Below, piece after piece: positions 11,091-21,773 of a stretch of DNA of 56,810 nt. Under the pieces are notes generated by a model. It searched no databases. It was not told where the DNA came from and saw only the letters and a list, made by a program, of their open reading frames with translations. The stretch is from Gamarada debralockiae (taxonomy: Eukaryota > Ascomycota > Leotiomycetes > Helotiales > Hyphodiscaceae): contig NXFV01001981.1 in the NCBI GenBank assembly GCA_002803225.1, positions 1-56,810 of the forward strand, read 5' to 3'. Each line of letters begins with the position of its first letter. Positions within the stretch are counted from its first letter, which is position 1. The position numbers and the translations under genes were made by a program.

Positions 11091-13359
11091 ATGGCCACTC
11101 TTCTCGAGGAAACTGACAAGGATTCTGCCTCCTCTGTCGGATTACTGAGTCTAGTACTCGATCCAATAAATTTTGGCCCTGGTGTTGAGGCAATTCCAAC
11201 AGAGGACGCCCTCCGCTATGGACCCTCCGACCAGAAATACCTCAAAAACACAGACAAAAGCGGCATCACTCCACCTCACCTCTCCCTGCAAAATTCCTCG
11301 CTCTTCCCGAAAGCATACTGACAAGCCTGTCTTCTGGAGCGAATTCAATGAGATAGACTTTATTCGTTCAAAACACAGGAGCTTCAAGCCGCATTTTGCA
11401 ACAGGCTCAGCTGTGAAAGTGTCTGATTGTTATCATTCTGATGGCACTGCCGTTCCAGTTCACATACATGAGACTAACGCCAAATTCAGGTGGTAAGTAG
11501 AGGGGACTGAGAATGTCATAAATTGGCGGCGGCTTTTGTCAACCTCTTACAAGACTGGTTTGGTTATTCTGGGCTTGAGTCACTCGAGCCACTGTTTCGG
11601 ACTGATCTAACGATATCTGAGAGGCTGGCCCCAGCAGTTATTGTGGCTAAAGTGGTGAGTTGAGATTGTCCCTAAAAGTCAATTATAGAGCTAGTACTTG
11701 ACTGCAAGTTTGTTCATGAGTGCATGGTAAAAGCATTATTACATGCAGCTCCTATTTTTAATCTGCTTGACTTGCTCGGAGCATAGCATCGGGAAGTTAA
11801 GGCCAGCAAGCTTGGAACAAGCATTTGATGATAGAGAACCAGTATCTCCCCTGACATTGGATCGTTTTATTTTCGCATCAACAGAATACACAGTCTAATG
11901 GCTAATTGCTTTCATGTAGTTTTTGGAAGATGAAGAAATATCCGAGCTTGGCGGTTCCCGGGAGAACTGTTGCGTCCCAAAGAACCAAACACAGATTTTT
12001 CCTTTCCAAAGACTGATCAGAGTGGCAGAGCCCTTTGATGGGCATTTGCAGTCAGTATTCCACCCGAAAAGAACGAAGAAACAACCGAACTTAGGTCTCG
12101 TCTCAATCCCATGGCCTGGCCTAACTGGAGGGCTTGCGTAGCGGAGCCGGAGGTTCAAATGTTCTGCACCGTCGAAGAGAAAACTTCGGCCCAGGATCAC
12201 TTACAGCGGCTTGTCAGGTCAAGTAGCGTTCATGGGAAACATTCAACGGGATTCTTACCGGGCGTCCAAATCCAGAAAATGGGAATTGGCTTTAAGGCCA
12301 CCCAGAATTCAGGGACGGCGCTGGCTCCTTTACGGAACGATGCCTAACTTCTTCCAATCCGAATTTACTGTTCTACGGCCTGATTACGACACGTTGATAG
12401 TGAGAACAGGATAGGAGATGTCAGGTCAGTGGTCCCTGACGACGTCGACGAAATCACGAAATGGAAAATAGAACAACAAAGACGAATCAGAACAGTGCTA
12501 TTAGAGTTGCTCTGAGACCAAAGCAAAGTCTTACTGCATCTCATAGGAGAGATATGGAGAGAGTTCGAAGATGGGACGAAAGGAGAAAGAACAAACCCCA
12601 ACCACTGAGTACCAGAGGTCAGAACTTAAAAGCAAGAGTCAACAACGCGAAGTTGAGAATCGCTCTTGGGATCGACGAGATTGAAGAGATAGAACAGGTT
12701 ATAGCAGACTATACCAGACCCAAATTCTACCCAATCCAAAACACAGACTGGGGTTAGTCAAAGAGAAGCTGCGGCTAAAGACATGATAGACCAGGCCATG
12801 GCACATGTCTACCAAAATGAGGATCAGGCCGCTTTCGATCTTTGCTCCAAAGCCTTGAAAACAACAAAGTCTAGGTTTCTCCGAACCAAGATTCATGCCA
12901 CTCTTGCAATTCTCAAAGCGACCAATAATCGACAAAGCATTTCCAACTTGCCTTGATAACTACCGGGCATTGCAAGCAGAAGGCACGGCTGGTGACTGGA
13001 ACCTCTGGATCAACGAGGTACAAGATGGATTGGATCGGCTGAACCAAGATCTGCTGACCCAAGCGAGTGCTAAAGGAGCTGCGAAACAAAATCAGATTGA
13101 TGCCGTGCAAGCAAATGACCCAGCAGTGATTTCAACTATCGCACATGGCCTTTCGAACTCAGATCATGTGGCTTCCCGCGTGCAGGCCCACCTAGGACTG
13201 GTGATGCTGGACGCAACACCGGACAAGGTATTAAATGCAGAACAAGCTTTAAAGTGTTTAAACATTCTTCAGAAGAAGGCTCCAAATGAGAGGGACTGGG
13301 AAGGGACGATTGCAACTGCTCAAAATATTCTGAAAACGAACAAAGCCTCCGTCGCCTAG
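11091..13359 (+). pseudogene. degenerate hypothetical gene (unknown family)
   Basis: A chain of coding-like pieces sits in changing frames with no single open structure. They are residues from 11091 or 11173; a stretch with FVNLLQDWFGYSG at about 11530-11660; VVPDDVDEITKWKIEQQRR near 12430-12490; KDMIDQAMAHVYQNEDQAA at about 12780; and a 154-codon tail at 12895-13359. The last three pieces lie in successive frames (12461 on, 12762 on, 12895 on) with no GT-AG pairs that would join them. The pieces look helical and charged; the tail resembles a TPR-like or armadillo-like helical domain, but that is only an impression. I do not recognise the family. It is most likely a decayed gene; a heavily spliced real gene is less likely. 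Confidence 0.4.
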
Positions 13360-13787
13360 GGAAGGGGAAGGCATTTGCGTATACTAACTTTAGAATGCTA
13401 ACAAAAACAGCCACCGAGACAATAAGAAAGTTTACAGAACTATCGTGTGGAATATTTGGAACTGTACCATGATATCGAAATGCCCGCTGATTCAGGGTAG
13501 ACTCAAAATGAACACCAAAATGCTTGGGCCCAGAACAGAACAACATCGCCCCGCAATTCGGTCGAATAAATACTCCTAGTCAACTTAATCACCGATTTTA
13601 TTTGTCCGGTGATTTTGTAGGAGTTCCGAAGCTAATCGGAGAAATCGCTTGAAATCAAGCCGTTCGGCAACCACGGGGGGGCTTAGCGCGTGGTACATGT
13701 GTAAGCTTAGAAATACCTCCGTTGATGCCTACGTTCTCCAACACTCAAGCCACGTCTTTTTGTTCATTGCTTTGCAAGTAATTCACT
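13360..13787. other. intergenic / promoter of hydrolase
   Basis: No gene. This 430-base gap holds the 5' flank of the beta-lactamase-fold gene. Confidence 0.4.
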
Positions 13788-15099
13788 ATGGCATCTCTCG
13801 AAGAACAGTTCCAACAAGCGTGCGATGCAAAAGATCTCCCTGGAGTTGTCCTGGTGGCCAGCGATGCCAAAGGTGGGCTGCCAAACTCCACGTGATGCTA
13901 TTAGCAACCTGACGTCGTATAGGAAAGTTCACATACGAAAAGGCTTTCGGGTGGAAGTCTCCCACCGAGAAGATTGGAGTTGATGCAACATTCATCATGG
14001 CCTCCTGCACAAAGCTCATGACGTCAATTTCTGCTTTGCAATGTGTTGAGCGAGGACAAATTGAATTGGATGACGACGTATCGACGGTGTTGACTGAACT
14101 TAAGGATGCTCAGATCCTGACTGGTTTCAAAGAAGAGACTGAAGAGCCAATATTCAAGAAAGCTGAGAACAAAATCACTCTCCGGTAAGAATCCAATTTC
14201 CCAGGATAACCGGGACTTTTCTCACACTCTTCAGTCACCTTCTCACTCATTCCTCTGGCATTGGATACGACCGAATGAACCCACTATTGACACGCTGGCG
14301 TGCATCTCGCGGCGAAGAGGTGGGGAAAAAAGGAGATCCGATTCTGAAGCGAATCACGGTGCCTCTGCTCTTCGAGCCTGGCACAAGTTGGGAATATGGT
14401 TACGGTATCGACTGGGCAGGAGTTCTTGTCATGAGATTAAACAAAATGTCTCTCGAGGCATACATGCAAAAGTATCTCTGGGATCCTCTCGGAATCAAGA
14501 ACATCACGTTCCATCAGGAACTGAAGCCTGATGTAAGGAAGAACCTGGTCAAAATGACGACTCGAGGGAAGGAAGAGATGCTTGGCATGGCGATGGCTCC
14601 AAGTGAAGAGAAGGTAGAGTGGACGGACGAGCTGTTGTACGAAGATCCCTGGGTTGATGAGTTTGGAGGAGCTGGTGCTATCGGTTCGGCTGTCGAGTAC
14701 ATGAAAATCCTAAACTCGATATGCGCGGACGATGGAAAGTTGCTCATGTCCGAAACAATCGATGAGATGTTCACGCCCCAGCTAGGGGTCGAGTCCCAGA
14801 AAGCTTTTGCCAATTCTGTCGCTTTTCTTGGAGAGAAAGAGATGTTCAGCAGCCACAAACCTGGAACGGAGTTGAACTATGGACTTGGAGGACATCTCAT
14901 TCTCAGCGACAAGGAGACGGGCGTGAAAAGTGGGACGCTCAGCTGGAGTGGATTGCCAAACTTGCTATGGACAATTGATAGGAAAAGTGGGTTGAGTTTG
15001 TTCTATGCCAGCAATGTCACTCCTTTTGGAGATCATAAGTCGCATAAGATGCAACAGCTATTTGAGAAGGAGATGTATAGTCGAGCTTCGAAGTTGTAG
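13788..15099 (+). CDS. beta-lactamase-fold serine hydrolase / transesterase
   Basis: Exons 13788-13872, 13923-14184 and 14235-15099 (two 50-nt introns) give 403 aa. The class-C beta-lactamase/esterase signature S-x-x-K is SCTK at residues 56-59 (Ser56 nucleophile, Lys59), followed by LLTHSSGI and later WEYGYGIDW. The YGYG may supply the catalytic Tyr. Fungal members include EstB-like esterases and LovD-type acyltransferases of polyketide pathways. No polyketide synthase is nearby, so a general esterase is as likely. There is no signal peptide, so it is intracellular. Both junctions restore the frame inside conserved blocks (DAKG|KFTYEKAFGW and ITLR|HLLTHSSG), which makes the model secure. Confidence 0.9.
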
Positions 15100-15407
15100 C
15101 CTTCAACTAGTATACACATTGGATTTCAACCAGGACTTCCTATAGAAACGAGCAAATTCCGTGCCGGAGCGATTAATGCCTAACAAACCTCACCCACCCA
15201 TAAATTCCTATCCATGTCGGGACTCCCGTTCCTTCCGAATTATATTTCAACGAAAACCAAAGAACGCAGAGGGAAAAGTTAGGGGGAAAGTTCGAAGGAA
15301 AACCAGCTGCATTCAACGCAGCATCGTTGCCAACAACTTTCGTCAGAGGATCCCTTGAAATCGAATGAGGCTCTTCTACACTCAGAAGAAACTGCTCTCT
15401 TAGAACC
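15100..15407. other. convergent 3' flank
   Basis: A short gap between the hydrolase and the minus-strand membrane gene. Nothing recognised. Confidence 0.4.
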
Positions 15408-16290
15408 CTAAACCTGATACCGAATGATCTGATACACACAAAAAATCAAAGGCATGAATAGCAACAGGCAAATAAGTAATGCCCACCAAGATGAGGTTCC
15501 ATCCTTTTGGCCTAGAGGAAGCCACTTAAATATATGATACAGAAGTCCGATACCAAACAACCTGCAATACGTGGTAACTACAACTAGTATCACGAAGTTT
15601 AGGCACAGACCCGAGACAAGCGATGGTTATAATCCAAAGCAAGGCAAGACACTGCGCAAGCCCTCGGTATATGCGGGAAGTATCATCCGAAATCGGGATG
15701 AGCCAGATGTCAGTCACGCCCCATACAAAGAGCCCGACTTGTAGAGCCAGCGTTATGGCGAAAGCGAAGTTTTCTATCTTTTCCATACGCTCATCGAACG
15801 ACAAATTACCTTCGGTAGGTGTTATGTCGAGGTTTCCGAGTCTCGAAATGAGTGCGACTGGCTCAAAAATCAAGAATGACAGAAGATAGGTCATTCCCCA
15901 AGCTTTAGACCACGGGGCGCCATGCATTGCCGCCACTTTGGTCCCAGGACCCAAACTTCCCAGAAGAAAAAAATAGATACCGGAATGTGGTCTGTAGTTC
16001 GACGCTTTGCAGACCTTCAGGGTCATTCTTGTCGTGCGAGTCAGAATACCGCCGGGGAATTGTAATGGATGAGGAATTTAGCCAGTCGAGAAGCAAGCAA
16101 ACAAGGAAGACAATTGCGTCGAAAAGGGAAAAGATTGGTGAGCTGCGGAGTAACATGCGATAGCGAACTGGTTTCCCGCATACACGGCCGGAAGGCTGAG
16201 TCATGGTCGTAACGGCCAGAGCAACCAGCACCCAGAAGAGGGTTTGCCAAGCAATTTGCTCTGGGTTGGAATCCGAAGAACTTGCAAGCT
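15408..16290 (-). CDS. multi-pass membrane protein, uncharacterised fungal family (frameshifted)
   Basis: Minus strand, several hydrophobic spans: WVLVALAVTT, FSLFDAIVFLVCLLLDW, AWGMTYLLSFLIF, FAFAITLALQVGLFVW, LALLWIITIACL, IGLLYHI and a C-terminal LLICLLLFMPLIFCV. A 49-nt intron at 15562-15610 joins ITIACLG to LFGIGLLYH. A block ELQTTFRYLFF must join LLGSLGPGTKV, but a run of seven T (minus strand, about 15967-15973) leaves the frame off by one; six T would give a continuous protein. The upstream end is not solved: coding continues to about 16290, and an exon ending near 16370 is possible. I recognise the RYLFFLLG block as typical of unnamed fungal membrane proteins. No function can be assigned. 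It is either an assembly indel or a fresh pseudogene. Confidence 0.6.
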
Positions 16291-17412
16291 TTCTGTTAGT
16301 TGAGACCTGATGTTCATATTATGCTGGCTTGGTCAGCGTGTTGAAGTAATGGAAAGTCAAACTCACCCAAATCACCTGTCGCTCCCCTTCCCCCTGCTGA
16401 CAGTTGAAGGTATAGTTTGATGCTAGGAGCTTTCAATACAGAAATGTTGTGGAGTGTTGCTATAGTAGAAGAAACAAGTGGAATATGGACAAAGCCTTGC
16501 TTCCAAACGCTGCGGCTGAGTGTTTTCGAGATCTTTCTTTTTCCACGAGCAAAAACGCGGCTCGGTCAGGTGTTTTCTAGTGGTCATTGGGAATGCGTAT
16601 CCCCAACTACTTCCAAGTCACCTTCTTGAGTACTCTGCAAACTCATTTCCTATCAAAACTCGAATCCAGACTTCAGCCTGAAGTGCACCCTTACAGCACT
16701 TGTTGGTATGAGTACCCTAATACAGTAGTGCATATGATGCTAGTCCGAAATAGGCTCAAAGATGCTTCTATTCAAAATCTCTTTTTTCCTTTTTCTACAG
16801 AGTTTAACCCTTCTCTTATATCTATGGCTTGACTCTAGCTATTCGGTCCATCTCGATAGCTAGCACCTGATAGTCAGTCCATTCTGATCATCAGCCCATT
16901 CCAATCAATCCCGAACCCTAGATATCACTGTACATTCTAGACCTGCCAACAGCACTCACAACATGAAGAGGAGCCTGGCAACGAGTATATCGCGTCACAA
17001 GAGGACAAGACAACGATGACAGCAAATGAACAAGTCGTATAGACATGCTCCGCTGAGGGTTTTCAATGTGAGGGTTGTTAACGATGAAAAGTGGAGAGGT
17101 GGGGTGGAGAGAAATGAAAGAAGTGAGTCATGGTCGAGAAAGGAGGGAAGTTGAGAACGTTATAGCTGAGGACGGAGCCAGCTAACACGGGATGGAAGGA
17201 ACGAAAAGGATAGCTCGCTCCACGCGAAAACTCAAGTGTTGCCAGATATATACATCCTGGCCGGGTAATGGCTGCAAAACTACCACCCACCAACACGTGA
17301 GGGGACTTGTACTCTCGCTCTTCCGCCACACTTCAATTGCCTCTGTTCCAAATATAAACACCACGAACAAACATACAAAAGAGAATCCAAATAGCAAAAC
17401 CAGACCTCGGAT
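16291..17412. other. 1.1-kb intergenic region
   Basis: It may contain the unsolved first exon(s) of the membrane protein gene (near 16370-16430, minus strand). Otherwise nothing recognised on either strand. Confidence 0.4.
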
Positions 17413-17589
17413 TCAAATATCATGACCCTCCAGTTCCTTTTGGGTCCATTCCCAGAACTTCCTCGTCAGCTCCTGATCCTGCGAAAGAGCGCTTGCTTTG
17501 CCAGATACTCCAACAGGAACATAATATTCTCCATTTACGACTCCTTTTGAAGTAGCTGCCCAGAGCTGATTCTTAGCGCCTTCTTGTCG
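17413..17589 (-). pseudogene. 3' remnant of a short-chain dehydrogenase/reductase
   Basis: Minus-strand frame of 59 codons ending at TGA 17413-17415. It contains GAKNQLWAAT, GEYYVPVGV and KFWEWTQKELEG. This is the characteristic C-terminal tail of fungal Bli-4/retinol-dehydrogenase-like SDRs. The Rossmann domain (TGxxxGxG) and YxxxK site are nowhere in the window. The fragment is in the same frame as the NB-ARC NLR just upstream, separated from it only by that gene's TAG stop. It therefore probably lies in the 3' UTR of the receptor transcript. It looks like the scar of a rearrangement that placed a receptor gene into an SDR gene. Confidence 0.78.
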
Positions 17590-19186
17590 CTAAAATAGTC
17601 CTATATCTGCCATCCTAGTTTCCTGTGCGTTCCTCAACTTTAATTCATTAAACACAGCTGCAACAGATCTATTATCCAACTCCTGAAACATTCTGTGGTA
17701 CTCGGCGAAGCTGATTTTATGTTTTTTAATGTAAGAGCCCACTTGCACTATAACACGTGGGATCTTTTCCAGTGCTCGAACGAGCTTGAGGCCTTGTTCA
17801 TAATTCTCATCATTCTTTTCCACTGCACTTCGATTCAAGAGAAGTTCTAAGGCATCCTGTAGTTGCAAGCCGGGCAGATGGATTGCTGAGTTCTTCTCCG
17901 CTGGTGTAAGATCCTCCAGCCTTCTAGTGAGGAGGTATGCCCCTTGTTCGCTGTTTGGCATATAGCTTCCAAGATCCTTGGTGAGGTCTTTACCGTAGTA
18001 GTTATCAAAGACCATGAGCCATGGACATGGCCAAGCAGTAAGGATGCTCATTGTCATCTTGGTCCTCGTTTCTATTGGGTCGCCTTGGGCAACATTAAGC
18101 TTGTTGGCAATTGCTTTAAAGGACTTTTCCACTGCGGACATTGAAGATGCTTTCACCCAAAATATAGCCCCAAATTGCTGATCCTTCTGGGCTCTGTGAC
18201 AAAACTCAAGCGCAGCCAGAGTCTTTCCACCACATGCAACGCCGGCCAAAGTCAAAACCCTTTCGGCCGATCTAGATCCACATGAATATCGCTGCTTTAG
18301 CTTTTTCATAGTATCATCAAACCTAGCGAAGGTTTTGTTGCGGGGAATAGGTATCAAGTAGTGTGTCATCACATTCGAACCAAAGCGTGAGCACAAAATT
18401 GAGCTTTGTTGGTTGATCTGAAAGCATATTAGTCTTTACTTCAGTCAGAACGCAAGCTATTGCGCTTAAGAGTGCTACCATAAAATGTTGCATAATGTAT
18501 CTAAGATTTCGAGTTAATCTGGCGGAGGATACGGCTTCTTCAGAGCTGGCGTCCATTCGACTGGTCAAGTCCTGAAGTTTGCCCTCGATCGCGGCTAACT
18601 GCGTGAACATTGCTGGAAGCGCATCCGCAAGCCTTGTCACATTAGATAAGGTGTTGCCAGTGAGAGCACATGATTTCTCTACAGAAACCTGTATGTCTCT
18701 AGAAGCGGTATACATGTTGGCGCTTCATGTGATCAGCTAGCTGTTTCAAAAGTGATTCTGAGATACCTACGAATGTATTTCTGATATGCAAAGCGCCAAT
18801 AATCCTTTCCACTTTTCGAGGCTTTCGGATCGAGCTTCTATCAGTCCTCGTTTCCGGAGTGCCGTCAATGTTTTCCTTAACCTCCTGATGCGGCTGTCTT
18901 TAGATAAAATTATGACGTCGTGCAAGAATTTGTACAAGCTTCTAGCCTCATTCAAACATGCCTCCAAGACCCCTGCTATCGTCTTCGTCTGAAGGGCCGG
19001 ATTCGAGATAATTTGCCTTAAGATGCCGGTGAGTTGCTCGACTTGTTGGCCCATTATATCAATGAACCTTCGAGAACTGTGGAACCTAGAACGCACTTCG
19101 CAAAAGAATAGTGTGATCTTGAGACATTGCTGTACAAGCTGCGAAGCAGCTGCCAATGCACTGAGAGCTGATAGGGGATCAGCCAT
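17590..19186 (-). CDS. NB-ARC STAND/NLR-like protein, truncated
   Basis: Exons (minus) 19186-18771, 18722-18479 and 18417-17590, with introns of 48 and 61 nt, give 495 aa. The start MADPLSALSALAAASQLVQQ is the usual N-terminus of fungal NLR helical effector-like domains. A start 129 nt upstream is possible but less typical. Exon 3 holds an NB-ARC domain: P-loop GVACGGKT, RNBS-like WLMVFDN, then LLTRR and LPGLQLQDALELLL. The protein stops soon after, at MADIGLF, without a complete winged helix, TPR or ankyrin sensor. The frame continues past the stop into a dehydrogenase remnant. By family it would be an NTP-switch immune or incompatibility factor. Lacking a sensor, it may be a decoy, an adaptor or a truncated relic. 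The second intron is inferred from frame continuity (QHFM|INQQSS). Confidence 0.75.
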
Positions 19187-20149
19187 TTCGACTAGCTGCT
19201 CTTTAGAGGGTGATGCAAGTGGATAATACGTCGTCTGTTTGCTCACCTTGTGGCCAGCAGAGGTTGCTGTTGCCTTTTCACTGAATCCTACGAGGATTTC
19301 GAACAGTTCATACAAAGTACGGCACTAGGAAGCTTGAAGGCTAAAAATGCGTAAGCTATTGCAGTATATTGAAGCAGACTCAAGGGCATTAGTTCTTTTA
19401 GGTTGATAAAGAGGCAAAAGCCGGTTTTAAGAAAGAAAGTGTGATGTTCACAGCCTTCCCGATGCGCTGCACGGAGCTTACTCGGGTGGGCTGAGGCTGA
19501 GCCAACTCAAACCTTCTCAGCTCCTTACGCAGACGGAATCTCAGTGTGAACCACGCCAATCACACGTGGTTCCAGTTAGGATAATTCTCATTTATGTCGG
19601 GGAGCAGACCAATTATTGCACCATATTCCCTTCCCGGCAGGCGCCGCCCGGGCGTCGATTATCCCGCACGAGGAACATCGCCAGATATTTTATTGCTCTT
19701 GCTTGCCCAGAGCAACTTTGCTACCAAGGCTAGCCCATGACCTCCCTCTATAAATCTAAATTTATCTAGGAAGAGACCGTAGCAAATATGACCTTTAAGA
19801 TTTGTGCTGTTATCACTTGGATACCATACAGAATAATCTTTTGCTTACTGTTACGACGTAAAGAAAATGTATCTCGATGTGAGGAAAATTTTGTTGCAGT
19901 GTGTTTCTCTACGATGTCGTGTTGCTCTTTGTGCGTTAATTATGTGTCCAAAATCGGCTTCGGCGGAAACTCTTGTAAAGGAAGCAGATCGGATGTCCTG
20001 GCAAACTCGGCTAGGAAACTATAGCCGGGGGCCAAAATAGGGCCCGCATTATGGTAGTCAGGCTGACTCAGGGCGTACTCGGGATGCTCAGGCTCTGTTC
20101 GGGCTCTACTCAGGCAGGCTCAATCTCGGCTCAGGTAAAAGCGGCAGCT
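19187..20149. other. intergenic / NLR 5' flank
   Basis: Holds the promoter side of the NB-ARC gene. Nothing else recognised apart from the degenerate short repeats listed separately. Confidence 0.4.
20060..20140. repeat. degenerate short tandem repeat (CTCAGG/CTCGGG words)
   Basis: About seven successive words of the kind (a/g)CTCAGG, TACTCGGG and GTTCGGG occur at roughly 10-12-base intervals. It is low-complexity sequence directly beside the transporter remnant, with no coding role visible. Confidence 0.45.
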
Positions 20150-20159
20150 GCGGAACTGG

Positions 20160-21400
20160 CACGAGAAAAAAATAATATACAGTTTATAGGTATTGTCGAC
20201 ATATCCAGCATTTCGAACACTCAACCTGAAGACGACTTGTAGATAGCTTGTAAAGTAGTTATCCCGAATACTATTGTCTGTTAGTCCGAAAGTCTGTTGT
20301 GAATTAATGCCCAGAAAAATATACTCACTAATAGGCAATTCTTGAAAGCAGAGCCCACCCAGGCGCTGAGAATCGTCCGGTCCGTGAAGAGGTAAAATGG
20401 CAGCAGTGGCTTTGGGCTGTATGATCTTTTACATACAGCGAAGGCAATGCTGATTAGTGGACCAAGTACTAACATGACAGTGATGTGTGTTAAATGGCAT
20501 GTCGATACGTTGTACAGTACAGTACTTTGCGAGTGTCACAGTGAGGAGGAGAAGACTGAACCCCGCACATACCAGCATGAGCCGATGACTGTTACTATTA
20601 GCGTACTCTTCAGCGGAGAGGAAAGGTAACGGAGCTCACTGTCTAAATCCCAAAACCACTCGAACGGTTTCTTTTTCTTCGAGCCGAATCTTCAATTTCG
20701 TTGGCCTATTCAGCTTGGGAAATGTGCTTGGCTTTCACTTGGGCTCCGAAAAGAAATTACAAGAGCGGGAGGCAGACTATCGACGTCGTGATGGCGAAGA
20801 TTGCTAACAGTCCTGTCAGTTTACTTCTTTAGACGATTGAACGCGCAAGATTGCGTCTGTTAGGTCCTCCTATATCCCATCTCCTCGTAAAGACTTTTAG
20901 AAGTTGATTCGCATTGGCGGGACCAGCCTAAGTAGTAGCAATGTGTGGAGTGACCGTCAAGCTGAGATAAAAAGCTCGGTTTATCAAGGTAACAATATCC
21001 CTACGAGAACGTCAATTGCTCAATGCATCTGAGCAAATTCCAAATACTTACGTAACAAGGACCATCCCAACAAAGTCCACCCTGTTTGTCCAAATGGTCT
21101 TGAAACTCTGGAAAGCATTAGATATGAACTATCTATTTATGAGCTAATCCAGCAACCTTCGCAGCGAAATAAGTTCCCACATTCGGAGTAGCTGCTGTCA
21201 AAATGCTCTCCAGAGTGCTGAGAAGAGCCAGTAAAGCGCAGGTCTCCGCTCTCCTAAAAACGTCGATTAGCTTCGAAATCGGAAGATAAATCACTGCCGA
21301 GGCAATGCCGAAATCACGGCCAAGGGAGTGCGGTTTGAATGTGGAAGTAGCGTAAGCGACGAGTTGCGCAGTTGCGGGATCTGAACACGGTTAATGCGTT
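20160..21400 (-). pseudogene. siderophore-iron/MFS transporter pseudogene
   Basis: Minus-strand pieces in the order expected for a 12-14 TM siderophore transporter. YATSTFKPHSL and AVIYLPISKLIDVFRRAET come first (about 21350-21220), then TAATPNVGTYFAAKV. Much later come KPLLPFYLFTDRTIL and VGSAFKNCLLVSIFF (about 20440-20310), then NYFTSYLQVVFRLSVRNAGY (about 20280-20220). Between them the frame is broken by stops and shifts, and the C-terminal half is missing. The blocks match the PIAK-D-FGRAE and DSYFYSYLQVV landmarks of the fungal siderophore transporter family. N-terminal sequence may extend to about 21600. No functional protein can be made from this copy. Confidence 0.72.
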
Positions 21401-21773
21401 CGGAAGTTGCAGGCGGTGAAGTTAAAACTGTCAGCCGCTGAATTCCAGAACATGTCAGGGCGGGGAGGCAGATTGACAAAGCGACTTTGTGAGAAACAAA
21501 TCCAAGGATATGCAGCATCGACAAGGTACTCACGAAAGCGAACGTCCAATAGGCCTGGAAAATTTTTTTTTTTTTCTTTCTGTTCAGGATCGTCATGGGT
21601 CCAAAATCGATCCAGAGCCGCTGAACGTTTTCGGAAATGGCAGAATACAGATACCTCGCAAAACCAGACCCTCAATAGGTAAATGTAGATCTCATCACTC
21701 ATTGGGTGATGCCAGTCACTGATCAAATTCGAAGTTACCACGCAATCTCCCGCCTGGAACAGAAATCTGTTGC

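Noticed and set aside
833..15099. A secondary-metabolite gene cluster (monooxygenase, methyltransferase, LovD-like hydrolase)
   Set aside because: No polyketide, peptide or terpene synthase is present, the methyltransferase is dead, and unrelated genes lie between; the grouping is not supported.
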